This document shows, piece by piece, positions 33,167 to 41,131 of a DNA stretch of 64,000 nt. The translations under genes and the position numbers were made by a program. Within the stretch, counting starts at the first letter, position 1. Each line of letters starts with the position of its first letter. The notes under the pieces are model-generated. The model was not told where the DNA came from. It saw only the letters and a list, made by a program, of their open reading frames with translations, and did no database searches. Origin of the DNA: Metridium senile (Eukaryota; Cnidaria; Anthozoa; Actiniaria; Metridiidae); assembly GCA_949775045.1 (NCBI GenBank), contig OX459102.1, positions 4,946,985-5,010,984 of the forward strand. Reading direction: 5' to 3'.

Positions 33167-33605
33167 GCAGACTGTTGAAACTGTTGAGCAGAATATTGAG
33201 CACTCTTAAGCAGACTCTTGAGCAGACAATAGAAACTGTTGAGCAGACTCTTGAGCACTCTTGAGCAGACTGTTGAAACTGTTGAGCAGACTCTTGAGCA
33301 CTCTTGAGCAGACTGTTGAAACTGTTGAGCAGAATATTGAGCACTCTTAAGCAGACTCTTGAGCAGACAATAGAAACTGTTGAGCAGACTCTTGAGCACT
33401 CTTGAGCAGACTGTTGAAACTGTTGAGCAGACTGTTGAAACTGTTGAGCAGACTATTGAGCACTCTTAAGCAGACTCTTGAGCAGACAATAAAAACTGTT
33501 GAGCAGACTCTTGAGCACTCTTGAGCAGACTGTTGAAACTGTTGAGCAGACTATTGAGCACTCTTAAGCAGACTCTTGAGCAGACAATAGAAACTCTTGA
33601 GCATA
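33107..33605 (+). repeat. TTGAGCAGAC minisatellite
   Basis: About 500 bases of 9-12-base words (TTGAGCAGAC, TGTTGAAAC, TTGAGCACTC) are arranged in higher-order blocks of roughly 100-130 bases. It begins inside the 32573 gene. In that frame it encodes Glu-Gln-Thr/Val-rich repeats until the first TCT-TGA. The minus-strand Cys/Ser-rich frames are artefacts. Confidence 0.9.
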
Positions 33606-33634
33606 AATAATAATATTATTAAATATTAATAAAT

Positions 33635-33644
33635 CGTATAAGAA
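33635..33644 (+). promoter_or_regulatory. CGTATAAGAA box
   Basis: 35 nt before the ATG at 33670. Confidence 0.5.
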
Positions 33645-33669
33645 TTTATTAATATACTTGTATTATAAG

Positions 33670-34074
33670 ATGACAGAAAACAATGATAAATTAGTTGATG
33701 AACAAATAACTAAGGAACCTGAAAAAGTTCAAAAACAAAAAGATCCAAAAAAAGTTGCTGCTGGTAGAAAACTAGTAGAATATCATAAGAAAGCTAAAAA
33801 AGCTCTTGAATTAGAAAATAATACTGATGATGACGAACAATCAAGTTCAAAAAACTGGATGCCTGAGATATCACTAACAACTGGATTATCATTAGTAGGA
33901 ATAACATTGACAGCAGTAGATTTATATTTCAGATGGAAGAAAAATAATAAAAATATTACTCCAATAAAACCTAATCATGAAGAAAACGAAGAAAAACCTG
34001 TATCAGAACCACTTGTTAAATCAAAAACCCCTGTTAAATCAAAAAAATCAGTTCCAATAATAGGTATGGAATAA
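33670..34074 (+). CDS. Small Lys-rich single-pass membrane protein
   Basis: 134 residues from the ATG at 33670. A TTG-initiated extension is possible, but the promoter-box spacing favours this ATG. The N-terminus is highly charged, with a basic helix (DPKKVAAGRKLVEYHKKAKK). One hydrophobic segment follows (residues ~67-87, ISLTTGLSLVGITLTAVDLY), then a basic tail (RWKKNNK) and a Lys/Pro/Ser-rich C-terminus. No enzymatic motif. Proteins with this basic-helix/one-TM plan accompany Polinton capsid genes, but I cannot name a function. Confidence 0.72.
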   Translation: MTENNDKLVDEQITKEPEKVQKQKDPKKVAAGRKLVEYHKKAKKALELENNTDDDEQSSSKNWMPEISLTTGLSLVGITLTAVDLYFRWKKNNKNITPIKPNHEENEEKPVSEPLVKSKTPVKSKKSVPIIGME

Positions 34075-34078
34075 AAAT

Positions 34079-34088
34079 GGTATAAATA
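34079..34088 (+). promoter_or_regulatory. GGTATAAATA box
   Basis: 36 nt before the ATG at 34115, immediately after the stop of the preceding gene. Confidence 0.55.
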
Positions 34089-34114
34089 ATAAAATATTTA
34101 TATATACTATAACA

Positions 34115-34345
34115 ATGTCTAAAGCAACAGAAAACAAGTTAGTTAAAATAGCAACTGATGCCAGCGTAGTAATTGGAATAGCTTCCCTTATTGGCTATGT
34201 TGGTAAAAAAACTATGAAAGAATCATTTATTAGTGATCCTAGTTCAAGTTTGTCAAATTATGGTAAGTGGGTTCTTGTTCTTGGAGGATCTATGTATTTG
34301 AAGGAATATCTTGAAGATAAAAAAATTCTACCAAAACCTTTTTAA
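34115..34345 (+). CDS. Small two-pass membrane protein
   Basis: 76 residues. Two hydrophobic segments (about 16-31, ASVVIGIASLIGYVG; and 50-65, GKWVLVLGGSMYL) are separated by a charged/Ser-rich loop, with a charged end. Family unknown. The box-to-ATG spacing and the surrounding genes support real expression despite its size. It could sit in a virion or cell membrane. Confidence 0.68.
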   Translation: MSKATENKLVKIATDASVVIGIASLIGYVGKKTMKESFISDPSSSLSNYGKWVLVLGGSMYLKEYLEDKKILPKPF

Positions 34346-34349
34346 AACA

Positions 34350-34359
34350 GGTATAAAAA
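34350..34359 (+). promoter_or_regulatory. GGTATAAAAA box
   Basis: 30 nt before the ATG at 34380, just after the previous stop. Confidence 0.55.
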
Positions 34360-34379
34360 ATAATGAATATATATAACAT

Positions 34380-34802
34380 ATGGCAACGATTGCAGTAATG
34401 ATAGCAGGCGCTGTTTTGAATGCAACAGCTTTTGTTGGGGGTAGTTATCTAGCTAAATCCTTATCATCTAATGGTTCTCATTCTGATGAAGAAAAAATAA
34501 GACATGATAAAGCTCTTGAAAAATATCAACATGATATGGGAGAATTTGAAAAGAAAAGACAACAATACCAGGATTGGCTTCAATCACAATATGAAAAAAA
34601 GAAATTGGCGGATAGTAATTTGAATGATACTGATTATGCGTTTAAACTATACTCTAAAGCTCATCCTGATTTGAGTTTTGATAATAAACAACCACAATTT
34701 TCAAATTATTATAAACCTAGTAATAAGCAAAAGCAATATGAAATGATTTATGTTGGTGGGGGTATGATGACTGTAGGTTATTTGGCATCTAAATTTTTAT
34801 AA
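34380..34802 (+). CDS. Membrane-anchored charged-helix protein
   Basis: 140 residues. The hydrophobic N-terminus (MATIAVMIAGAVLNATAFVG) is followed by a strongly charged helical stretch (EKIRHDKALEKYQHDMGEFE, then KKRQQYQDWLQSQYEKKK) likely to form a coiled coil. A DLSF/PQFSNYYKP segment comes next, then a short hydrophobic C-terminus (MMTVGYLASKFL). This architecture is one I associate with Polinton/adintovirus gene sets in invertebrates, but I know no established function. Confidence 0.72.
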   Translation: MATIAVMIAGAVLNATAFVGGSYLAKSLSSNGSHSDEEKIRHDKALEKYQHDMGEFEKKRQQYQDWLQSQYEKKKLADSNLNDTDYAFKLYSKAHPDLSFDNKQPQFSNYYKPSNKQKQYEMIYVGGGMMTVGYLASKFL

Positions 34803-34830
34803 GAAACTATTTAAATTCTAAATATAAAAT

Positions 34831-34840
34831 CGTATAAAAA
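34831..34840 (+). promoter_or_regulatory. CGTATAAAAA box
   Basis: 40 nt before the ATG at 34871. Confidence 0.55.
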
Positions 34841-34870
34841 ACTATTTAGTATATATAAATTATAAACTAA

Positions 34871-36223
34871 ATGGAAGGTGAAGAGTTTAATCCAATAGAT
34901 GAAGGTTCTGTTGATATTAATGAACCAATTACTGATGATGATTTAGCCGAACTAATACCAAAGCAAAAAGAAACAGAGCAAACATGGTGGGAAAGAACTG
35001 AAGAAAGGTTTAATAAAAGAGGTATAACAAGAGAACGTGGGTATAGATTATTTGAAAATGCTAATGAAAGTAATGAAGATTGGAATAAAAGTATAAGAGA
35101 GGAAATAGAAATGGGAGATTTATCCGAACATAGAGTACAAGAAGTAGAAAAAAAACATAGAGTAGAAGAAGCAAAAAATATTATAAAAGAAAAATATCCT
35201 GAATGGAATGAAAATAATTCTAAATTTATATATAATATTGATAAGGATGGTAATGTATTACTTAGAATCAATAAACTCGGATCAAAGGAATACTATCTCG
35301 ATGATTTAAGTGAAGCTCCAAAAACAATTACTAATAATATAGGTTGGTCTCAGGATCATATTGATATGTATAATAATGCTAAAGCCAATCTCGATATATA
35401 TTACCCAGAAAACACGATTAGTAGAGAAAATGGATTTGATATTAGAGAAGATGAATCCGGTATTATTGAAGTTTATGATAATGATAAAGGTAGATGGTAT
35501 AAAATACAAACAAAAATTGGTGAGGAAAATGCGCATCTTCCTGGGAGACAAACTAATAAAATCAAGACAGCCTTAGGTAGGTCAGCTATAACCATTATGG
35601 ATGAAACCGATAAACAATTAACCACAATATACCCAGAAGTAGAAGTTATTAATGAAAAAATAGAATCAGAAACAGAGAGCATAAATTCTAATAAAGATGA
35701 AATTGATAATTTAGAATCAGAATTTGAATTATATACTGGTTCGCAAAGGGAAAAAGATGCTATTAAATTACAAAGAGATAATCTTTTAGAAACAAATAAT
35801 CAGCTAATTGATGAAAAAGAAGCGTTAATCTCTAAAAGAAAGAGTTTAGAAGAAAAAATACATGAACTAGAAAATAAAAACGAACTAATAGAGGAAAAAC
35901 TACCTTTGAAAGAACGTGTAAAACTTATTTTAAAAAAGTACGGTCTAACAGTAACAGGTATTGCTCTAGCAGTTGGTACTATTATAGGAGTAATCGTATC
36001 TAATCTAAAATCAGGTCTTACATCTGTTGCTAAGGGTGTCGGTAACGGTTTGAAAACACTTGGGAAAAAATTAGGTGAAATATTACCAGGTATGGTTGGT
36101 GCTATAGCATCTTTTATTTTCAGAACTGCAGGTGAAGTTGTAGGTTTCCTTGCTAAAAATGTATGGCTTCTTATTGTTGGTATTGTTTTGTATATGGTGG
36201 AGAGGTATAAAAACAAAAAATGA
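34871..36223 (+). CDS. Long coiled-coil protein with C-terminal multi-pass membrane domain
   Basis: 450 residues. The acidic N-terminal half has an aromatic WWERTEERF motif. A long Glu/Lys/Asn-rich coiled coil follows (about residues 255-350). The last ~100 residues are hydrophobic: TM1 (GLTVTGIALAVGTIIGVIVS), an amphipathic Gly/Lys segment (SVAKGVGNGLKTLGKKLG), a second hydrophobic stretch (ILPGMVGAIASFIF) and a final TM (VWLLIVGIVLYMV) before a basic tail. This C-terminal pattern recurs in invertebrate Polinton-type elements as I recall them. The plan suggests membrane remodelling, entry or scaffold anchoring, which is inference. The next gene's promoter box overlaps its 3' end. Confidence 0.75.
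   Translation: MEGEEFNPIDEGSVDINEPITDDDLAELIPKQKETEQTWWERTEERFNKRGITRERGYRLFENANESNEDWNKSIREEIEMGDLSEHRVQEVEKKHRVEEAKNIIKEKYPEWNENNSKFIYNIDKDGNVLLRINKLGSKEYYLDDLSEAPKTITNNIGWSQDHIDMYNNAKANLDIYYPENTISRENGFDIREDESGIIEVYDNDKGRWYKIQTKIGEENAHLPGRQTNKIKTALGRSAITIMDETDKQLTTIYPEVEVINEKIESETESINSNKDEIDNLESEFELYTGSQREKDAIKLQRDNLLETNNQLIDEKEALISKRKSLEEKIHELENKNELIEEKLPLKERVKLILKKYGLTVTGIALAVGTIIGVIVSNLKSGLTSVAKGVGNGLKTLGKKLGEILPGMVGAIASFIFRTAGEVVGFLAKNVWLLIVGIVLYMVERYKNKK
36204..36213 (+). promoter_or_regulatory. GGTATAAAAA box inside the preceding gene
   Basis: 32 nt before the ATG at 36236. It forms part of the last codons (RYKNKK) of the 450-residue gene, so the promoter is embedded in coding sequence. 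Confidence 0.55.
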
Positions 36224-36235
36224 TTATATATTATA

Positions 36236-36868
36236 ATGGTAATCTTGTATATTGAAAAAACAAAAGCTGATGAAACGATTTGGTTGAAAAATCCTATAAC
36301 AAATAGTACAAAAATGTCACTAATTTATTGTAATTTTGTTAATCAATTATACAACCTTGAAAAAGAAGGGACGATTTCAGATGGAGAAGGTAATGTTTTA
36401 CTTCGTATTCCAAAGGGAAATTATACAACAAGCTCTTTTAAAAGTGTGGTTGATAATGCTGTTTTTCTTGGTGAGAAACCAGTTTCCATAAGCAAATCCA
36501 TTCTTACCCCAAAGGTAAATATTAAATTAAATGATACTTTAGCAAAATTATTAAAACTTGAAACAAGTCTTAAAAAAGATTCTAAAAATGTTATAAATAT
36601 TGGTAAAACTCTTGAATCAGTATACATACATTGTAATCTGGTTGATTCTACACAAGTTTTATTCAAAAATAATTATTCACAAATATTGGCATATGTTAAT
36701 GTGGACAATGTTGGGGAGAAAATAGCTTATGAACCTCTTAATAGTTTGTATACACAAATAAAAAACGATGATTATATCAGTAGTATTCGGTTATGGGTAG
36801 CTGATTATAATAATAATATTATTCTTTCTGGGGTATATCCAATGAAAATGGTAATAGAAATCGTTTAA
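36236..36868 (+). CDS. Candidate penton / minor capsid protein
   Basis: 210 residues, beta-rich, without membrane segments. The C-terminal part has a pattern (ESVYIHCNLVDSTQVLFKN, ILAYVNVDNVGEKIAYEPLN, DDYISSIRLWVADYNNNII) shared in my recollection with the single-jelly-roll penton-like proteins of Polintons and adintoviruses. These fill the icosahedral vertices. Size and location in the capsid cluster agree. The call is moderate because no catalytic or invariant motif proves it; a structure prediction should show one jelly roll. Confidence 0.6.
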   Translation: MVILYIEKTKADETIWLKNPITNSTKMSLIYCNFVNQLYNLEKEGTISDGEGNVLLRIPKGNYTTSSFKSVVDNAVFLGEKPVSISKSILTPKVNIKLNDTLAKLLKLETSLKKDSKNVINIGKTLESVYIHCNLVDSTQVLFKNNYSQILAYVNVDNVGEKIAYEPLNSLYTQIKNDDYISSIRLWVADYNNNIILSGVYPMKMVIEIV

Positions 36869-36871
36869 AAA
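36862..36871 (+). promoter_or_regulatory. Variant CGTTTAAAAA box
   Basis: 32 nt before the ATG at 36894. It has TTTA in place of TATA. A second candidate, GGTATAGTATA, lies closer (36883). Confidence 0.3.
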
Positions 36872-36893
36872 TAAAATTGTTTGGTATAGTATA

Positions 36894-37511
36894 ATGGAAA
36901 ATCATGACGTATTGTATCCTGAGCTGCCAAATTATAGTGATGGTGAAAACTTCAGATTACGCAAGGTAAATGAGGTTATGTCTAAGCTAGAAGCTGAAGT
37001 CAAACATTATGAAAACGTTAGGAAAAAATATGCTAAGACACGTGGAATCTTTCATAAAACAGCAGTCATAAGTGGAATCTTTTCTGTACTTTTTACTGGT
37101 TCTGGTGTAACTACAAGCTTAACAGGTGCTGGAGCTGTCATAGGCGTCCCTTTAGCGGGGGTTGGTGGTATCCTCGGTTTAGTAGCATCTAGTTGTACAA
37201 TTATAACGAAAAAACTTACTAAGAAGGTAGCAAAACATGAAAATACTATTCAGCTCGCAAAAGCAAAACAAAATAGTATATATGACCTGGTGTCAAAAGC
37301 CTTGTCTGATAACAAGATTGATGAAAGAGAATTTGAACTAATTATGGGTGAGCTACAAAAGTATCAAACGTTGAAGAGTGATATTAGATCTGTACGGAAT
37401 AATGAGTTTTTAAAAAAGGGTCCAGACCTCGATATAAAAAAAATAAGAGAGGAGATGAGAGTGGAGATGAGAAAGGAAATTGTGGATCAGCTCATAAATC
37501 AAAAGAAATAA
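36894..37511 (+). CDS. Helical protein with Gly-rich hydrophobic hairpin
   Basis: 205 residues. An N-terminal Pro-rich start (LYPELPNY) leads to a basic helix (EVKHYENVRKKYAKTRGIFH). A long Gly-rich hydrophobic region follows (residues ~55-105, with LTGAGAVIGVPLAGVGGILG), likely two membrane-dipping helices. Another basic helical segment (ITKKLTKKVAKHE) and a helical domain (LVSKALSDNKIDEREFELIM) complete it. This hairpin layout is familiar from invertebrate Polinton-type elements. Function unknown; membrane association is inferred. Confidence 0.72.
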   Translation: MENHDVLYPELPNYSDGENFRLRKVNEVMSKLEAEVKHYENVRKKYAKTRGIFHKTAVISGIFSVLFTGSGVTTSLTGAGAVIGVPLAGVGGILGLVASSCTIITKKLTKKVAKHENTIQLAKAKQNSIYDLVSKALSDNKIDEREFELIMGELQKYQTLKSDIRSVRNNEFLKKGPDLDIKKIREEMRVEMRKEIVDQLINQKK

Positions 37512-37597
37512 GTATTTCGTTTGAAACAACTCCGATGGGTGGATTTACGTATAAATTACGATATGACAAAAATAAATATTAACGCTAATCTTATAAA

Positions 37598-37607
37598 CGT
37601 ATAAAAG
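37598..37607 (+). promoter_or_regulatory. CGTATAAAAG box
   Basis: 36 nt before the ATG at 37634. A palindromic CTTATAAATATATAAG lies directly before the ATG. Confidence 0.55.
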
Positions 37608-37633
37608 GGAATCTCATCTTATAAATATATAAG

Positions 37634-39145
37634 ATGAAATTTATAGATTTCGAACAAAAGTATCCAAACTATAACACCAATCGTTTTACCAATGTAAATG
37701 GTAAAGTTCGATTTATTTTCAATGGAGATGAGTATGATCCTTTTGATGAAAATGGTAATTTGGTAAAAAAAGTTTACACATTTCCTAGTTGGAATGGTCA
37801 CACATATACACCAGATAATATAGCCGACTTTCTTGGGTCTAAATCTAATTTTCCCAATTCGTTTATAATTGCAAAGGTATTTTATTCTATTATTGGAACC
37901 TCCTTTGATAAAACACCACCAAGTTTTGACCCGACTGAAATTGATATTTATGTTAACTCTGATAAAAAGTTTACGGCAAAACCGCGTAACATATTCACAG
38001 ATCTTGTTATCAATCATGTAAATTCTAAAGAAGCAAAAACATGGTTATCTGAACCTGATATGAACTATTATCCACAACAATTATCATTTGCTATTTGGTG
38101 TTCAACAAGTGGTTGTGGTGTTGGATATGATATGCTTACAAAATATAATAATCCTATGATAAAATCATTACTAAAGTTTCATATAATATTTACGTGTAGA
38201 AGGGTATTATCACAATTAAGCGTGACATTACCGGGAGATCAAAATTTTAGTAATATTAATAATAAGTATAATAAAAATCAATATGATAAATTGTGTAGCG
38301 AGTTTAATATATCAAAAAACACAGATTTTAGATATACGTATGGTGATAATCATGGGTTAGGGGTTGTTTATAAAGATATACTTGGCACAATACTAACAAC
38401 TAAAGATAATTATGATCAAAATGGTGCTGGTGTGTGGCCTAATGGTTTTTTCCATTTCAAAGATGAAAGCGGTTCTTGGGGTGATAAGGAATTACATCAT
38501 ATTTCCCCAATAGAAAAGAATCCATATCGATTTTTCCTTCTAAACGATTCGAAAGGTCTAACAAAAGTTGGATTGTCACGATTAAATCAAAGCATAGAAG
38601 CATATGTTTATTGCATTCTTGGTAGTCAGGTAAACACAAGGAGCAGTATTATTGGTGATTTAGGGGCTAATACAGAAACGCAGGAAGTATTTCTAAAGCT
38701 GTTTGAAAGTTCAGTAATTGAGAATGATATTTCGAAAAGCATACAGAGATATCAGTTTGCCATACAAAATGCTAAAGTCAAGCTTGACTTAGCAATATCC
38801 CCTGGTTGTTGGTTGTTACCGTCTATGTTAATTATAAATACTGAATCAACTACTGGATATAACAATAAGCTGCAGAGAGCAACGGCTGACATGAAATTTG
38901 GTGTCAATAATATTAATAATGAAACTAAATCTACTGGTTCAAAACATAATTGGGGTGATTCAAAAGTTAACCTACCACATAAAACAGAAGATAAGCCTAA
39001 AAAAGAAATCAATAATAAAAAAGATATTACAAACTCCTTTACTAAACCAAGTGTAAAACCTTCACCAACATCTAATCGACATGATACTAATCTAGCAGTC
39101 GTTACGGTTGGTGCCGCGGGTATTGTTTGGTATATGTTCCACTAG
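37634..39145 (+). CDS. Large Polinton protein of unknown function, C-terminal membrane anchor
   Basis: 503 residues, ending in a hydrophobic anchor (LAVVTVGAAGIVWYMF, ~487-502) after a Lys/Pro/Ser/Asn-rich stalk. The globular part has recognisable family segments: PPSFDPTEIDIYVNSDKKFT, WLSEPDMNYYPQQLSFAIWC, LSVTLPGDQNFS and DFRYTYGDNHGLG. I recall these from the long uncharacterised gene of adintovirus-like elements in fish and invertebrates. The ectodomain-stalk-tail-anchor plan could suit a fibre- or receptor-binding-like surface protein, but that is speculation. A poly(A) signal follows at 39178-39183. Confidence 0.75.
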   Translation: MKFIDFEQKYPNYNTNRFTNVNGKVRFIFNGDEYDPFDENGNLVKKVYTFPSWNGHTYTPDNIADFLGSKSNFPNSFIIAKVFYSIIGTSFDKTPPSFDPTEIDIYVNSDKKFTAKPRNIFTDLVINHVNSKEAKTWLSEPDMNYYPQQLSFAIWCSTSGCGVGYDMLTKYNNPMIKSLLKFHIIFTCRRVLSQLSVTLPGDQNFSNINNKYNKNQYDKLCSEFNISKNTDFRYTYGDNHGLGVVYKDILGTILTTKDNYDQNGAGVWPNGFFHFKDESGSWGDKELHHISPIEKNPYRFFLLNDSKGLTKVGLSRLNQSIEAYVYCILGSQVNTRSSIIGDLGANTETQEVFLKLFESSVIENDISKSIQRYQFAIQNAKVKLDLAISPGCWLLPSMLIINTESTTGYNNKLQRATADMKFGVNNINNETKSTGSKHNWGDSKVNLPHKTEDKPKKEINNKKDITNSFTKPSVKPSPTSNRHDTNLAVVTVGAAGIVWYMFH

Positions 39146-39177
39146 ATACAACTGGCACAGCAGTGCCGTGACGTCAT

Positions 39178-39183
39178 AATAAA
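39178..39183 (+). terminator. Candidate polyadenylation signal
   Basis: AATAAA 33 bases after the stop of the last plus-strand Polinton gene and before the right inverted repeat. Confidence 0.4.
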
Positions 39184-39218
39184 AACATATGATGACTCAT
39201 GATAAAAATATCTGAAGG

Positions 39219-39318
39219 TCAAACTTTACTAACAAACTTTACTGACAAACTTTACTGACAAACTTTACTGACAAACTTTACTGACAAACTTTACTGACAA
39301 ACTTTACTGACAAACTTT
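39219..39318. repeat. 13-bp tandem repeat at the inner edge of the right TIR
   Basis: About seven copies of ACAAACTTTACTG end exactly where the right inverted repeat begins (39315). The last unit runs into the repeat's CTTTATTTTGATAG. Confidence 0.85.
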
Positions 39319-40080
39319 ATTTTGATAGTTGTCTACCTTTTCTAAAATATTATCGGTTAGTCTATTGTAAACCTCTTCTATATTAGTTGCTTCTGTGATA
39401 ATTTCTATTTTACTATGAAAAAACCCGTATGAATATACTTTCTCTTTCTTATTCATCTTGTAAAATTCAATCTCTAATAAAAGTTTCATTTTGATTGGTT
39501 TTTCTTGTTGTTTTAACATGTCTATGACATTCTGTTTATTATTCGTTAGAAATGATTTTGGATCTGTCTTATCAGTCCCTTTTATTCTATATGATGTAAC
39601 AAATCCTTTCAACGCAGACTCCTTCATTTGGATGTTAGTGTTTGCTTTGTTAGGTTTTGTTTTATTACCTGCAACATTTGTTCTAAGGTTATTGTAAATA
39701 TCGTTTATCTTATTCTTCAAAGCCTCGACATGATCATTGATAGGCTTTTTGATCGGTGGTGGAATATATGACATAATCCAATCTGCAAATTTATTTTATT
39801 GATGCTGAACTGCAGCAGCTGTATTTTGCGTTGTATGTACCGTTTTTGTTGCTTTCACAGGTTTTAAAATCGGTACATTAATTTCTGGTATCGGTTGATC
39901 CATTATATTATTAGACATTTTTTCAGTTATACTATTACTAATTATTTCCTCTTTATATCGGTTCGAAGACATTTTTTCAGTTATACTATTATTATGTATT
40001 TTCTCTTTATATCGGTTTGAAGACATTTTTTCAGTTATACTATTATTATGTATTTTCTCTTTATATCGGTTTGAAGACAT
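39304..40080 (-). pseudogene. Truncated second copy of the polymerase 5' end in the right TIR
   Basis: Minus-strand mirror of 25719-26484: the same ATG, the three 18-residue units and the following basic region. A single-base difference makes a TAA after AAAVQHQ (near 39797), and a further open frame of 156 codons follows. The match ends at the inner TIR boundary, where the 13-bp repeat adds a few foreign codons and a stop. It cannot make polymerase; it exists because the inverted repeats extend into the gene. Confidence 0.85.
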
Positions 40081-40635
40081 TTTCTTATATATATTATTTA
40101 AATTTAAATTTTAAAGAATAAACGCATTTTGCATGATACCACAGAATAAACGCACCTTCATTAATAACCACATTATAGTTACAAAAAATAAAATCATAAT
40201 TAGAATTCCTGACATTCCTGAGATTCCAAGAATTTGATTGACAGTAAATTCCTAAGAGTAAAATCTCAGAATAATTTCAATAATGACCACGCCCATCTCA
40301 GGAATTTCAGGAATGTTGATCATGTGATTTGTTTGACCTTTTGACCTTTGACCTTGACCTTTGTTGTCACGCAATATTTGGTCACGCAATAATACCATAA
40401 TTTGATGACGTGGTATTCCCAGAATTTGATTGACAGGTAATTCCCAGAAATTGTTATTTCTTTAATAATTTTTTCATGAAATAGGCTCCTCCCATTTTTG
40501 CCGCCCCCTTTTTTGAAAAAATCACCTTCGATAGAATGGCATGTTTGTGATGTTTAGAGGTGCTTACGTATGGTGTTTGGTATGCGTAAGGTGGAAAAAG
40601 TCATTTTGTCCTCGAATCGGCCATTTACTACTACT
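39315..40635 (-). repeat. Polinton right terminal inverted repeat (~1,321 bp)
   Basis: Reverse-complement partner of 25163-26484. Visible differences include GGGGGCGGC versus GGGGGTGGC on the same strand, the stop-creating base, and Gly for Val in VAVNKT. It contains the mirrored AGGTCA cluster at about 40333-40359. Confidence 0.92.
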
Positions 40636-41131
40636 TAATATAATATAATATAATATAATATAATATAATATAATATAATATAATATAATATAATATAATA
40701 TAATATAATATAATATAATATAATATAATATAATATAATATAATATAATATAATATAATATAATGTAATGTAATATAATATAATATAATATAATATAATA
40801 TAATATAATATAATATAATATAATATAATATAATATAATATAATATAATATAATATAATATAATATAATATAATATAATATAATATAATATAATATAATA
40901 TAATATAATATAATATAATATAATATAATATAATATAATATAATATAATATAATATAATATAATATAATATAATATAATATAATATAATATAATATAATA
41001 TAATATAATATAATATAATATAATATAATATAATATAATATAATATAATATAATATAATATAATATAATATAATATAATATAATATAATATAATATAATA
41101 TAATATAATATAATATAATATAATATAATAA
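40636..41131. repeat. (TATAA)n microsatellite, right arm
   Basis: About 496 bases of the pentanucleotide, interrupted once by TAATG TAATG near 40764. It continues the phase of the left array. Confidence 0.97.

Larger units (their letters stand above)
25163..40635. mobile_element. Maverick/Polinton (adintovirus-type) element, 15.5 kb
   Basis: Outer limits are set by the inverted repeats beginning AGTAGTAGTAAATGGCC and ending with its complement. AG...CT ends are usual for Polintons. Inside are the family's defining genes: family B polymerase with exonuclease motifs, retrovirus-type DDE integrase, a major-capsid-like protein and an A32-type ATPase, plus several small membrane proteins. I recognised no adenain-type protease. 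TAATA abuts both ends (25158-25162 and 40636-40640), but this sits in a (TATAA)n array and so is weak evidence for target duplication. All genes but the polymerase are open, suggesting a fairly recent insertion. Confidence 0.93.

Noticed and set aside
33097..33399. Ser/Cys/Gln-rich minus-strand frames over the minisatellite
   Set aside because: Antisense reading of the TTGAGCAGAC repeat; periodic and without independent coding signal.
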